Positions 23,701 through 36,369 are shown, counted from the first letter of the stretch. The stretch: DNA of 64,000 nt from Vanilla planifolia (GCA_023846275.1 CM043865.1:35871601-35935600); one strand, 5' to 3'. The notes: generated by a model not told the origin, from the letters alone. Numbers and translations: made by a program.

Positions 23701-26700
23701 ATGTTTGTTTGTTGGGGTTTGTTAGGCACTTTACGGATTTCTTTTCCACTTTGATTGATTAATTCTTACTTTTTTGGTCTTATATTTTTTTTCAATGCCC
23801 TTATTAGGGTGAAACTTGACTAGGACTTGTGGTAGTGATCAAGTAGTTAGGCTTGCATAAAAGTTGATTGTAATAGCTCTACATGAGCTATTGATATGTC
23901 AATAAGAGCATTGTTGAGCCTTGTTTGGTACCATTTAGCAACTCTCCTTTCTTTTGTTAAACATAGATGAGAGTGAGTAGTGCTTTCCTTAGTTTATTTG
24001 ATATGGCAATGACTAATAAGGAGGCTCTCCTTGGCTTTGTGAAAAAGTAAATGACGGTCTTTGGAAGATGCTAAAAGCACTAAATAGTTGCTTCTTTTGG
24101 GAATGAAAATAAGATATTGCGTTTCTTTGCATTTGAAGACATCAAAATCGACATTGCTATGTTAAACTCTTAGATGGAAATAAAAAACCAAATAGTCATG
24201 GGTAGCTTGAGATTGTCGAGGTCTAATATCGTTAGTGATTGGCAAGTGACAAGGTTTTGTAGCATGGTGCATTTCCTTTATGAAGTTGAGGCTTGATATT
24301 CTTGTTTACTTAAGTATGGTTTGGAGTTTATTTAGGGATTGTCTCATTAAACAAGCATCCAATTTAACATTCAATGGTCGCGTGAGAAGTAACAAATCAT
24401 TGATCATAACTTCTTAAGTAAAGAATTAGCTCTCTATGGTTCGATTATTGGTAACATGATGGTTGGCTATAGCTAGTAGTTCATCGGCCAATGGAGGCGA
24501 AAATGCCAGGATTCTAACCTTTACATTTGCCAATAAAGGAAAAACTGCCTGAATTGCTCAATCATTTTCTTGAAGGGCTCCATGTTCATTTTCAATGTCA
24601 TCAGCAAGTGTTCAGAGGGCTCAAATGCTTTCGTCTTTATCAAGTCCTGGGAATTGGTAAGGTTCTTTGATTTTAACCTAGCGGGTCCGATAGATAAGTC
24701 ATCTTTTTGATAAACACGACATTCATCAAAATTGATGATTCATTTGCCTTGTTACATTTTTCTTTTCTTGTTATCTTTTTATAGATGGTGCCAAAGAATT
24801 AATGACTTAATCACTATATGGGTTCTTAGAAAATATCAGGGTTAAAATGCAAGAAAATGGTAGAATTTAGTCTTTTGTATTAAAGAGTCCAAGTTTATTG
24901 ACCTTACAAGAAAGTTTATTGACCTTACAAGAAAATAAAAAATAAGAATAAAGAACTTTGCAAATCTTAGTATTTTGGTTAGACTTTGATACCCCCTTAC
25001 TTGACCTTATTGTGATTCCTTTAGCACACTATTTGAAGCTTTAACAAATAGACTATGATGATTAACCTTTGTTTGTGAAGGAAACCTCTTGGATCTTTAA
25101 TGTGGGTCCCAAAGCTATATTACAATGCCTTTCTATCTTCATGAGTGTGTGGGTTCTCCAATGTTAAGCATTAGACCTCCAATCTTGGATGCCACAAGTG
25201 GTTCCAAATGAACTTATTAATTAGCTAAGTCATGATGTGGTGGCTAGGTGGCATTGTAATCATCTAGCTTCGAATTATTCAATAGTTATTATCATTGATC
25301 AGAAGATCTATTCTGGGGTCATCTAGTTTTCAAATAATTTATCTTCGGGAGGTCTGAAGAATGAAACAACTTTTAAATAAATATTTGACAAACAAGATAA
25401 CCAAAAGAATGCAGGACATGCAGCAGCATGCTAAACATGCGTACATGGGTCTAGTGCTGCAATGATGCGCATGAGCACGCTAACGTGGAAAGTGCGGTCG
25501 TATGCACATCTACGTCGAAAGCATGGCCCATGTGTCGTGCACAAAGTGTCCCTCATGCATGCGCACATCAAAAGTGCTGATGCATGCATGCAATTGCTGA
25601 AAGTGCTTTCATGTATGTGCCAAAAGCAGTCGTGTGCTGTGCATGACGCAAATGTGGTGCATTTGGAGGTCCTAGGCAAGTTTGTGTTGTAGAAAAAAGT
25701 AGAATCCAACATCATTGCAAGTAAATTATTGTATTCGTTATTTAAATATTGTAATTAACAATATAACTTTCATATTTAAATGAAGGTACAAGTGATGCAG
25801 TAGGGAGTTACATTGTTCAATAAGTAATTTCATTTGAGAAGAAAAAAAGATAACACATTTTCTCAAATTCCATTACTTGACTTAGAATTTCTCATTCTCA
25901 CATTTTCTTTTCTTTTCTATTTCTCGTTTTTTGTTGTTGTAATTTTGAAATGAGATAATTGCTAAGATCTTTGAATAAGATTTCTCACAAACATATCAAC
26001 CACCTAATAATTGGGTTAACATTGATAAAGATTTTGGGCCTCTAGATCCAATGGCATGGTCCCTAGCATGGCACATCTGATGGTTGAAGAGTTATCACAA
26101 TATAAGCGTACGCGGTCGAATAACATTTCTTGATGTGCCTTGTATCAAATTGGAGGTCTAGGACCATTGGAATTGTAGAAAACTCTATTGTGGTTATTGC
26201 CACAACCATAGCAGAAGTGCCTTGGAAGTGCTGATTCCTTTGCTTTTTATCATAAATATTGCTTGATGTTTCCAAATTGGTTATGTTTATTTTGAATTTC
26301 ATTAGATGAAAGAGCTAGAATTTGATAAAGTTTTTTTATTACATCTTTAGTAATTCTTGGAATTGAGGGCGACTTTGCTTAGTGGCACAAAATGTTTGCT
26401 TATAGCATATGAATGAGATTGATAAATAACTTCACTCAAAAAGATGAGATTATGATGAAAGTTTTTAGAAAATTTGGCAATGAATTTTAGAAAGCCATGA
26501 AGAAGATTTGCTCACATAAGTCAAGAGTCAATGGTAGTAGTTCAAAAAATCTGGAAATGTTGGATAATGCCTAGGTTATTATAGTTAAAAGGGTTTAAAA
26601 GGGTCAAGATCACCTAAAATTTTTAGGTCATGAAATTATACTCGAGGTTGTCTGAAGTTTTAATAGAGATATCATGGGCTTTAATTTACATTATTGAATT

Positions 26701-28045
26701 ATAGTTAAAGCCTTTGTTGGAATGGTATATATGTTGTGTTGCAAGGCTTGATTGTATAGAATAGTGATTGCTACATTTGCAATGTATATGCTAATTTAGT
26801 AAGATGAATATGGACATTTAGTTTTTGTTAAGTTGATGATTGAAAGCAGGGTTAAGGTTGACACCTAGCAATTTTTCATGTTTTTCTTCTGTCTATAACT
26901 TGTCAGAATTGTCTTTCAACTTTATTTAATTAGATCAAGCTAGGTTTACAGCTTTTTTGGACGAGAAAAAGATAGTGTTGTGTATCAAGTTAGTGAATAT
27001 TGAAATTTTTTAAGAATATGGATCTCATATTTTTTCTATAATTTGGTCTTTTAGCCATTAAATTTTTAAGTGTGTTTTCATGAATTCTATTATTTTAAGA
27101 TATGGAGCTATCTAGATTGAATAGTTCTCTTGAGATTGGTACTAACTATCTTTTCTGCTATTTTGGTTCAATGTTATCCTTAGTGCTACAAAATACACTC
27201 GCAGTGCTATCTAGTGTGCTTGAGGTGATCCTAGGTTTTCTTTTATTTCTAATTTTTGTCCATCTAAGCCACCATCCTCATGTTACAATGGTGTCTGGCA
27301 TGTAGATGCTAACAATTATGTTAAATTCCAATGAATGTTTTTGCAATTTAACATGTTTGTTAACCAGTGAACATCTGCAATTACCATAATGGCATTCTAG
27401 AGATGCTGGTGAAGAATCAAACAAATCTTTTAATACCATTTTGTCACCATCTGTTACATGGTTCAACTGTAATCACTCATGCTTGGGCTTGTGTGTGATT
27501 GCTATAAGGAATTGAGTTGAGCATAGTTAATGACTTTGGAATGTGTTGTGAAAGACAAGAAGTTAAATGAAAAATAGGTACACTGTAGGTATGGGTACTG
27601 ATGACGCATGTTGTTGTTGTTATTTTTGTCTAGAATGTAGAGATTCTTATGCCTAAATATCAATTTATCTTAAGTTGAAAAATGAATTTTCTAACTTGCT
27701 TATGTTGTTTTACTTGTGCTGAAAAGTTTTGTGGAATTCTGATAACATTTTGGAAGTATTGCTATTGACTTTTAGCATATATATATATATATATATATTA
27801 CTCATAATTGATTACTGGATATTCTTATTTTCTCATGCAGGGTGGATGTAGCTTCAGTAATGCGAGAGCTATTAATGTTTGCTTCCTTGGTTTTCTGTGG
27901 AGTGTCCTTGTATTTCAGGTACATGAAGCTTGCTATTGTTTTCATATGTATGACAGCAATTTTTCTTGCTTGCATGAAAATAAGTAAGCAAGTAAGACAG
28001 AACCGAAAAAGTAAGCGGAGAATGCTCCTTCCATTGTCCATGTAA
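20778..28045 (+). CDS. Small two-helix membrane protein, one 7-kb intron
   Basis: Coding exons 20778-20884 and 27841-28045 join in phase (AG|G gives Arg36) to a 103-residue protein. Exon 1 encodes MITRSNLAEQLREYQIRS and continues to SVSNNT. Exon 2 encodes VDVASVMRELLMF, two membrane segments (about residues 45-62 and 67-87), a basic stretch (KQVRQNRKSKRR) and the ending MLLPLSM. This matches a conserved plant family of uncharacterised small transmembrane proteins that share the SNLxEQLREYQIRSxxxW start and the RRMLLPLSM end. The sequence indicates a membrane location; the function is unknown. The intron is 6,956 bp (donor GAG|GTTGTT, acceptor TCATGCAG). The donor is weak at +3 to +6 (TGTT). 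I chose the ATG at 20778 because the frame is closed by TAG at 20730 with no other ATG between. Confidence 0.85.
24891..24932. repeat. Perfect 21-bp tandem duplication
   Basis: AAGTTTATTGACCTTACAAG plus A occurs twice back to back within the long intron. Confidence 0.85.
25431..25715. repeat. GCATG/CATGC-rich degenerate repeat patch
   Basis: Within the long intron, motifs such as GCATGC, GTGCATG, AAAGTGCT and ATGCGCACAT recur at irregular intervals in a GC-richer island. Open frames on both strands here reflect this composition. I could not define a clean unit. Confidence 0.45.
27776..27799. repeat. AT dinucleotide microsatellite
   Basis: A run of alternating AT lies in the 3' end of the long intron, upstream of the acceptor at 27840. 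Confidence 0.8.
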
Positions 28046-29308
28046 GCTGTAGGCAACTTTTCTTATCAAAGTTGCAGTTTGGGTTTTGTGCAAACATTTA
28101 CAATGAGTTTTGTATGCTTTAGCCTTACAATGTGGTTCTTAAATGATAAATTGTTTAATATTTTCCCATTTGAAATGGCTTCTAGGTTGCTTGTTGGTTA
28201 CTATAATGCGATGGCAAATTCTGGTAATCAGATTTAATGACTTAACTGCCTATTTGTAATCAGCTTTCATGTTTGTTAATGGAAGAGTAATGGGCAATCT
28301 GATGGAGAACTCTTTTTGGCCAACTTTTCTTCAGTTTTGTTTCTTAATGTCACCGAGTTTGGGGATTTTATTGTTATGGCACTGGCAAAATAATTTTGCA
28401 CCTCCATACCATCTATTTTCACAAATATTGCAAATCATTTATATGAATTTTAATGATCTATTTATATGCAATTTGTGCAATCAAAAAGTCATTTTAAAAA
28501 AGAGAAAGGAAATTCCTTTTGTAAAGTTTTTTTGACGTCATTTTTATCTAATCAAATGAGGCAATAAAAAAACTTTCAAAGCTTCATCAATAAGGGGCAA
28601 TGGATTAGACAACATTAAGGGGCATAGAAATTTGAACCGTGGCTCCTTCTTAGGAACCAATCATCCATAAAGAAGGCAAATAGTCAACCAAAGTGGTTGA
28701 GTGAATGAAGGCCAAGGAGTGACCAGTTTGAAGAGGAATGCAGTGATAACATCGATACAAAAGCAAGGGATAGCTCGTTCTTTCCCTTTACTACTAGATA
28801 AGGAGGTCAGGATGTGTTAGAACATGCAGGAACAAGTTAGTAGTAGAGCATGCATGTTGGAGCCACAGATTGTATAGTGGTTAGGAGTGTGTTATAAGCT
28901 TCTTCATTAGAAGGCTTAAGGTCAGTACAACCTATTATTGTTGTGCATAGAGGGCATTTGAGGAATGTAGAATTTGGAGCTTCGACGATTTAAGCTTGAG
29001 TGGTACAACTGTGTTTTAGTGCCGATGCAACCATCAACAAATGGTGTTAAAGTGGGATTGGGTCAAGCAGGGTGAGGGGGGAGATGCCAAAACGATGTAG
29101 ACTTAACTATGTAGCACAACGTGGTTCCCATAGTGCTTGTTACAATGGTTTGCAATGATCTTGGCAGTGGAGCTATAGTTTTGGCAAGAATAGCTGTAGT
29201 AGTTAAAGCTTACATTATAATTATCCTAATGTGGTTCATATATAAAGTCATTTAACAAAAGGAAGAACAAAGGTCTGGGAAGGTGCATACCCCAGTCCCA
29301 CAAAAAAA
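28046..29308. other. 3' flank of the membrane protein gene and decayed repeat DNA
   Basis: The first few hundred bases are probably 3' untranslated sequence. Beyond about 28550 the sequence has the TG/CA-rich look of old transposon DNA. No gene was seen. Confidence 0.4.
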
Positions 29309-29700
29309 TTAGACAGCATGATGGGCAACCGAATCTGTAGGTGCGTTTCCTTCCGGCATAATGTCTGGTCATAAAAGTAGTGAGCCGACAATAACCTATA
29401 CTTCCTCAATACACTTGGCAGCCTTTGAAGTTTTGTTGATTACCAATTGAAGAGAAGTGAGAGCAAGATATGAGTCCGTCTCAATCCAGACAACTGTTTT
29501 GGGTACCCAGTCATGATAAGCTTGATGGTCTCAACAATAACTTGTTTTTTCATAATTGGTGTAGAAGAGAAGAAAGTTTTATCAGTAATGATTAATGGCT
29601 TGTCTTAAGAATCTCTAATAACTATCCCAAGTCTAGCTCTTTCTTCTTCAAAAGTAGCTGCAACATAATTTATTTTGATCAATTTAGGGGGGAAGACACC
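29309..29700 (-). pseudogene. Decayed LINE RNase H domain
   Basis: On the minus strand the pieces KINYVAATFEEERARLGIVI and RDS, then VVWIETDSYLALTSLQ, then PEGNAPTDSVAHHAV follow each other in the order of an RVT_3 RNase H, matching KVNCDAA, GIGVVVRD, MQTDS and YREGNQPADWVARAA of the LINE at 13333. At least one frame change and three in-frame stops interrupt it. The 3' end of the old element should lie a little below 29300. The rest of the element upstream is too decayed for me to trace. Confidence 0.75.
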
Positions 29701-30192
29701 ACATAGAATAAGAGGTAACATTTAGCACATTTGGGTTGTGGTGGCTTCGACATTCCCTAGCATGAGAAGAAAGTGACTGCGATGCCATATGAACAATTGA
29801 CTGCATTTGAGTGCTCGTGGAATGGTGCTATTTTGAGTGGGTTTTATCATTTTGGTTTTTCCTTAGGTAGCAAAGAGTTGAAGCGGCACAGCTAACCATA
29901 CCCACAAAATTAGGTTTTTAAAAATTGATTAACATCCAATGTCGAAGTTCCTGGAGTGACAAGTTTCGGTCCAGAATTACTAGATCATACTGCTGTAAAA
30001 AGAATAGGAAAACGTCAAACCACAGACAAAAGGGAATGCGTTTGATTGGTTTGCCATTGTTTTGATGAATTTGATGACAGAGGTCAAGGGAATGTATCTT
30101 CAAAGGACTATTTTGATTCGTGAGTTGCGTGATTTGGGGCCATGAAGGCATTTGATGCCATGGGACATTAAACATTGGTGAGGTGATGTGAG
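29701..30192 (-). other. Decayed repeat DNA upstream of the LINE RNase H remnant
   Basis: Probably part of the same old LINE. Short open stretches remain but no domain can be named. Confidence 0.3.
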
Positions 30193-30640
30193 CCCTTTAG
30201 GCATAAGAGGTGGTCATTCCTCGTGAATTTCCATTTGCATTATTTTTTGAATTTCTTAGGTGAGAAGGGACAATTCCAGAGGTCTTTTTGAGAAATTACT
30301 TACAATGGCATGCCAGGGAGCATTAATTAGGACAATGATCCTATTAGAGATGAGGATGGATGTTTTTTTTTTCAAAAGGGATGCAAATAGATTGTTGACT
30401 TTCACCTGGTTCCCTTTAAGCCTAGAAGGTGGTCATTCCTCATGAATTTCCGCTCCATGACAAATGCATTATTTTTTGAATTCTTAGGTGAGAAGGGGGG
30501 AATTCAAAAGGTCTTTTCGAGGAATTACTTACAATGACATGTTAAGAAGCATTGATTAGGACAATGAACCTATTGGAGATGAGGATTGATATTTTTCTCT
30601 AAAAGGGATTCAAATAGATTGTTGAGATGTTAATTTGATT
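30193..30640. repeat. Tandem duplication, unit about 219 bp
   Basis: The segment from CCCTTTAGGCATAAGAGGTG at 30193 recurs from about 30412. Shared phrases are GGTGGTCATTCCTC.TGAATT, TTAGGTGAGAAGGG, GAATTACTTACAATG and CATTGATTAGGACAATG. The copies differ by many substitutions and a few insertions. Confidence 0.8.
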
Positions 30641-32702
30641 TTCACATGGTGCCATCAATTGGCAAATTCAAAGACATGATCCTTTTTAGGTGGCTCACCT
30701 AACCTAGGTGTAAATTCTTAGCTCATGAAGGCAATTGTGGTGGCATGTATTTTTTTATTTGATAAAACTAGTTGGATTCTATGCATAGTCTGCACAAAGA
30801 AGAATTAATATAGACAGGGGGCTATTTGGGATTGTCTATTTGATGCTCTTTTCAACAACTTCTTGACTATTTTCAATTGCTTACTCATGTAAAAGGAGAA
30901 GCGGGAGGTAGGCCCTTTAGGTCTTTCTTTGCTAATAAAGAGTTCTTAGACTTCATCACTTAGTTTAATCTATGTGGCCCCTCCTTAGTTGGCAAATTAT
31001 TTCATAACACAGGCGGATGTACATGACCTCTTGTATACATTTTGTAACAATAAAGTGGTTTGAGCCAAGCAAGCTTTGAGAGAGACTCAATTGGATATTC
31101 ATGAACTTGGTTGCATGATGGTGTTCCCAAGATCTTAAGTGATGGCTCATCTTACCTTCACTAGCTCAAATGATGTTCTACTCCTTTAGATTTTGATTAG
31201 ATGAACTTCAATTCTTTAGGGAGCTCCCCAAGTTCAAGGGTATTTGATAATTATTTGAAAAGATGTAGTTAGGTATTAAGAAAACCTTTTAAGGGGAATG
31301 CCTTGTTTTTCCTAAGCCATAAGCGTGTCTAGTCTCTTCGAACCTTCAATAGTGTAGTAAGAATATCACCTATAGTAGAGCATGTCAATCTGTTAATGTA
31401 GAGATGTATGAGAGGATGATCTTTTGGAGGAGAATAGTCTTACCTCGAGCAACTCATGGCTCAGCATAACACTTGCCTTTCTCGCGTTGGGACATGGTTG
31501 TGATAGTGAGCCAAGTTCAGTTGGGTTTCTCATTGAGATAAGAAGGAACACAACATTCATCCAATAGATTGCCACAAAAAAAAATGAGAACGTATAACAT
31601 ACTTGATTTACTAGATCTTGATGATGGTTAATTTGACAATAGTGGAGGGTGTTCTCTATGTTGATGAAATATTTTGTTAGGAGGTTGACCTTTTAGCCCT
31701 ATGTTTGCTCCCGTAGGAGGAGGACTTGGTCTCATCAATCCAAGCACAAGAGGTCAATGTTGTGTTGTCCCTTAAGGGAGCAATGTATTGAGAATTAATG
31801 TAATCATTGTCCTTTTCTTATTAGATTATGAGGATATCACAAAAGAGGATCTTGCTTGAATTGTGTTGAATTTCTTCCATTTAAGGTCCAAAGGGCTTAT
31901 TAGATTGCCAATTCCACTCAATCAACTTCTATATGATATTCTACAAGATGAGAGTTGAGCTATTTTTTTATCAAGATGCTGGGCTTGTAGGCATCTTTGA
32001 TCTCAAGGAGTAAGGGCATTTGCTCTGGGTCAAAACTATGCCAACATTTATTTGCTAGCATAAGACATCATGCTTAGGTTAGCTATCTTGCAATTTTCTA
32101 TCTGTTTAATAGTTTTCATGGTCAATATGCAGCAAGCCTATGAGTATATGTTGTGGGATTTTTTAAGGAGCAATATTATATCTCTTTGGGTTCCCAAATA
32201 GATGTTGTACCTTGTTGCTCACTTGTATCTTGATTCTAGGTCCACCGTATTGTCAATGGGTTAGGATCGAACTAGTAACTTGTTGATTCAAATTAGGATG
32301 TGTTATCTCTTCATGCTTGTTGATTCTTTGCTTAGTATTTTTGTCTCACTTGTTCTAGTTGAGGATTGAGCACAGAGCTTTACTTGTCATCAGGGTCTTC
32401 TTTTCAGAACCTCTTGTCTCCCATCTTTCTTCTGTTAATGAAATATTAATTTTTATCCCAAACACTTCTCAAGCAACCCATTTCTTACATTTTGGGTTGC
32501 TGTTGTGTCTCTTTGTGCTCAAGGGTGGGAAAGGGGAAGTCTTTAGTTATTTAAAGCTACCCTAGACAGAGAGCCATGATTATTGCCATGCTATGTATAA
32601 GCAAGCACATGAAGGAAGATAGTTTGGGCCCCCTCTACTCATGGCTGGCCCATTATAACATGCTTTATTCAGATAGTTGACTTAATTAGGGATTGGATTA
32701 TA
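30641..32702. other. Decayed transposon-like DNA, no gene seen
   Basis: The texture is TG/CA-rich with short broken frames on both strands. Probably remnants of LINEs lying in opposite orientations. No domain could be assigned between 30641 and 32702. Confidence 0.35.
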
Positions 32703-32930
32703 ACTTGGGGAACTAGGGTGTTCGTCAACTTCATGCTTACCTCCATCTTGATCAATTTCATGTTGTACTTCTATGTTACAATATCAATGTTAGAGTTAAT
32801 GAAGAGTTGGATTGTAGGTTTTTTATGGAGAAGAGAGATTGGGAAGCATGATTATGGGGTGGCTCCAAAACTTCCCCACCGCTTTGGAATTTTTATCGAT
32901 GGCTCTTGGCTATTGAGGAGTTGGGCATAA
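32703..32930 (+). pseudogene. Decayed LINE reverse transcriptase C-terminal piece
   Basis: The plus strand reads RVFVNFMLTSILINFML, then SMLELMKSWIVGFLWRRE, then VAPKLP. This parallels RVTLATSVLNAIPTYVL, then IERRVRSFLWNG and CITLPRNAGG in the LINE at 13333. It is a different copy from the minus-strand remnant at 29309-29700. Flanking sequence is too decayed to extend the call. Confidence 0.6.
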
Positions 32931-33519
32931 TTTCTAGGGATCTATCGTAAGGGATTCCATATTTTTATTTACTATGTAGTTGTATATGTATTTAGATTCT
33001 ATTTTTGCATCTTATGACTTCTTAAGGTTTGTCTAGTTGGTCATGTAGACTTAGATGTCATGTGAACATTTTGAGTACAGTCTCAAATGTTTTGATCACA
33101 TATGGGAACTATTTAGAGTTTTCTTAAAGGTCTAGCGTTAATTTTAGACTGCTTCTTGTGGTTTGCAAACACTTGATGAAAATATTGGTGGACATGGCTT
33201 GCCTTATCTGTTTTGGTGGCCGAGGTTTGGCTAATCGTATTGGATGGTTTGGTTTGTTTTAGGGGTTTTTGGTCATTTCATTAGGATGTTTTCTTACCTT
33301 ATCTTTACTTTTATGTGAGGATGAAAGGGTTGGGAAAAAGGATTTTTGAACTCTATAGAACTTTGAAAAGATTTGGAATGAATTCCTTTGTGGCCTTCTC
33401 TTGTTTTGTGTTATATTCAATCTTTTAAGTGAAGTGATCATGGTGAGATGCTCATCCACTTTCCTTTGGACCATCAAGCAAGAAGCTGAAGTATTTTGTA
33501 GTGATGCAATAGAATCAAG
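32931..33519. other. Decayed repeat DNA, no gene seen
   Basis: Continues the degraded LINE-like texture. The open frame on the minus strand at 33259-33588 shows no recognisable domain. Confidence 0.3.
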
Positions 33520-35200
33520 TGTCGTTGTAGAAGAAATTAGATTTTTATTAGAGTCTAATTTGGAGATTATAACACTATAAATGCTCAATAGATTATTAGG
33601 AAATATTAAAGGATATTACATACTTATTAGGGTTAGGTGACAGGTGTGATATTTTGGAATTATTCAAATATTGATATTTAAATATATAGTGTGGATCATT
33701 AAATAAAGTAGGTGGCAACACATTAAGTGTTAAGCATAGAATTCTACTAAGCAGTTTTCGTCACATATAATTTTACATAAAAAATAAAGCATTTTAAGAT
33801 AAATTCTATATAAAGTACTTTAATAAAAGAAAGAACAACTCTAATTTTAGATTACTACATAGAAAATAAAAATTGTTAAAAAAGTGTACATTTTTTACAA
33901 TGATGTCTTGTAGTTCACATTGGAGTTGGTATGTGAGGCACCAAAGATGGAAAAAGGCGATAATGTGGTGGTTTTAGTTATTGGGTAAGCTTGGCTAAAG
34001 GGGTAATAAGTTCTAAACTGAGATTTGAAGCTTTGTTGAGAAGGGTGGTGGTTTGGTGGTTTGATTGAGAAAGTGAAAAGGTGGGTAAAGACTTGAGGTT
34101 GTTAGAGGAAGCGGGAATTTTTTTGGTTGTCAACTTTCCTGGTGAAATGTCTCTCACTTTCGATCGTTGTCTCTAACAAGGGGAGGGGAAGTTGGAATCT
34201 CTCTAATTATAGTTGAACTCATACTCTTTGTTTACAAAGATGGAAGCATATAAACAAGAGAAGTTTTATTCAAAAATATTTATCTTCATCGTATACAACT
34301 TAGTGAACATCTCTATTAATATATATTTCAAGGATACAAGAGTAATTTATTTATCTAGAAATATAAAAAGACATTTAAAAATATCAAAAAATATATCTTA
34401 AAACTTTAAAAGATATTTTAGAATTTCAAAAGTCAACACAGATTACTAAAGAACTATTAATAAAATTGACTAGAAAATTTATAAAATGAATTGAATTAAA
34501 CAGTTCCCAAATAGGTTGTGTTTCGAGCGGTGGTGATGACGAGCAGCAAAACGGCGACGCGATTGGTGCGGCGTGGGCGGAGGCTCGACATTTTTGGTCC
34601 AGTTTTTGGGAAGAGCGGGTTGGGTAGAACAACATGGTCAGCAAGGGTTGACGTGGGTTAGAGCGAATAAAGAGGTCGTTGCGGGTGACGGGTCGGCGTT
34701 GGTCGAGCAGATTATCTAGGTTCCATTGGCTAGTGCCGGTCACACAAGCCGCATGGGTAGGCGTTCGTGACTGCCATGGCTTTTGATTGCGGCAAATGGC
34801 GGCTGACGTTGACGGAAACAATTCAAAACTTAATTTTAAGCACTTTTGAAATAATTTTTAATCGAGTTTTGCACTGACGATATTATGGGACGGTTGAATG
34901 AATGATTAGGTGATGTTGGGCAACCAAGTGGCAGTGATCAGGAGCAATAGAGGTCCAAGTAATGGCAGATGACTAACTATAGTGGGTGAAACACACATAG
35001 GAACTGATGTCGATAATGATGTATTTTACTATAAAATATGCCTGAACAAATAAAGCAAAAATAACTCTAGAAATATGAACTTTACCTTCCAGATTTTGTT
35101 TCACCCCCACCTCCTTATTTACCCACCGAATTTACACCACCCTCACCCCTCTTGGTTGTCTCTGGTGCCGTAGTCACTTTACACTCTAGTAACATACTTT
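33520..35200 (+). mobile_element. LTR-like repeat copy 2 of an old copia-type element
   Basis: Aligns with 15905-17299 over about 33520-35064, apart from a GC-rich central part (34500-34850) that has no clear counterpart in copy 1. About 140 further bases lead to CTCTAGTAACA, and then a tRNA-Met-type primer binding site at 35204. Together these indicate a 5' LTR joined to the start of an internal region. No gag or pol is recognisable downstream and no matching 3' LTR was found, so the element is truncated or non-autonomous. Exact ends are not determined. Confidence 0.6.
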
Positions 35201-35203
35201 TAG

Positions 35204-35216
35204 TAGTATCAGAGCC
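35204..35216 (+). other. Primer binding site (tRNA-Met type), one mismatch
   Basis: TAGTATCAGAGCC differs at one base from TGGTATCAGAGCC, the standard initiator tRNA-Met primer site of plant copia and many gypsy elements. It lies directly after the LTR-like repeat, which supports reading that repeat as an LTR. Confidence 0.65.
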
Positions 35217-36369
35217 TAGATATCGCATCATTCCCTAGTGATTGACGATTTAGCTCAAATCATTGTTGTGCTGTCCTCCTTATTTTCTTCCTACCATTTT
35301 GCTTTTGTGGCCACTCCTATTCATTGTTTGGGAACTTCATTTTGCTGGAGTATATTCATTACTGTTGGAGAATTTTTGTTTTGCTGGAGCCTAAGTTGAG
35401 GACACATTGTCATTTTATTTGATGGAAAAAGATGGTCGCTTGCTTCTGTAACTGCAAAATCAGCAAAAGTTGTACATGCTGATTTAGGTTTTTCATCACT
35501 GGAGATTGTTGTTGTAGCTTCACTGGTACCTTAAGTAGCAGCTGGTTACAATGTATTGGAGTTTTTGCATCAGTGTTTGATTTTTCTTGTTTTGATAAGC
35601 GAGTTAGAATTACTGCTTTTATCTTTATCTTGCTCTCAAAGGTCCAAAATGTCTATTACACAGTTTTGATCCATGATGTTAATTAGGTGCTATTATTTTT
35701 CATATACTTGCAGCACATAAATTATAATTTATGGGTTGTCATGAATAGTCTATCACCATCTAGTTTTGATCTAACATAAGGAAACTTTGAAATAGCAAAC
35801 AGTTATCTAGGATTCCTATATGATTATAACCATAGGTCAACTTTAAAGCGTCACTTGAACTTTAGTGCTTTTATTCTTCACCCTCACCTTAAGATCCATA
35901 ATGTTAACCAAGTGCAATTATGTTTTACCTACATTCAATTCAAAGTATTACTAATTGGTTGTTATTAACAGGTGACAATATGGTTAGTTTTGTTTCCTAA
36001 AAGACAATCCACATTGTCCAACTATGATTTAACACATATAAGGTATGATTTGACTTTAACAAATGAAGTGGGAAGTGATGGTTGAGTACTTCAATGGCAT
36101 ATGTAAGAGAATCCTTGGTTTGAAGGTGGGTAGCTTTACAAATAAAGCATACACAAGTTATGATATTGGACTAGCACTTTTAGGTTTGAAAATATTTAAA
36201 TGCTTTAATCTCATGTTGATGCATTTTAGATGCATCTTGCTCACCAATCTCCTTACAAATTCAATTTCAATCTAACAGGTGTTGATGTGGAAATGAGATT
36301 TAGGAAAATAAAATAAAAATTTACTTAAGACAAGAACAAGGAAGTTTGATTTAGCAAAGTTTTCAACAA
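35217..36369 (+). other. Possible internal region of the old LTR element, no coding domain
   Basis: Follows the primer binding site but shows no gag, protease, integrase or reverse transcriptase motif in any frame. Either a non-autonomous internal region or decayed beyond recognition. Confidence 0.3.

Larger units (their letters stand above)
20885..27840 (+). other. Very long intron holding decayed, probably TE-derived DNA
   Basis: The 6,956-bp intron has a less extreme AT content than the flanking intergenic DNA and is rich in TG and CA, as expected of old methylated repeats decaying from CG. No intact ORF or clear domain was found on either strand. It ends with an AT dinucleotide tract (about 27776-27799) 40 bases before the acceptor. 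Confidence 0.5.

Noticed and set aside
28870..28950. TATAGTGGTTAGGA resembling a tRNA A box
   Set aside because: No B box or acceptor stem follows; it lies in decayed repeat DNA.
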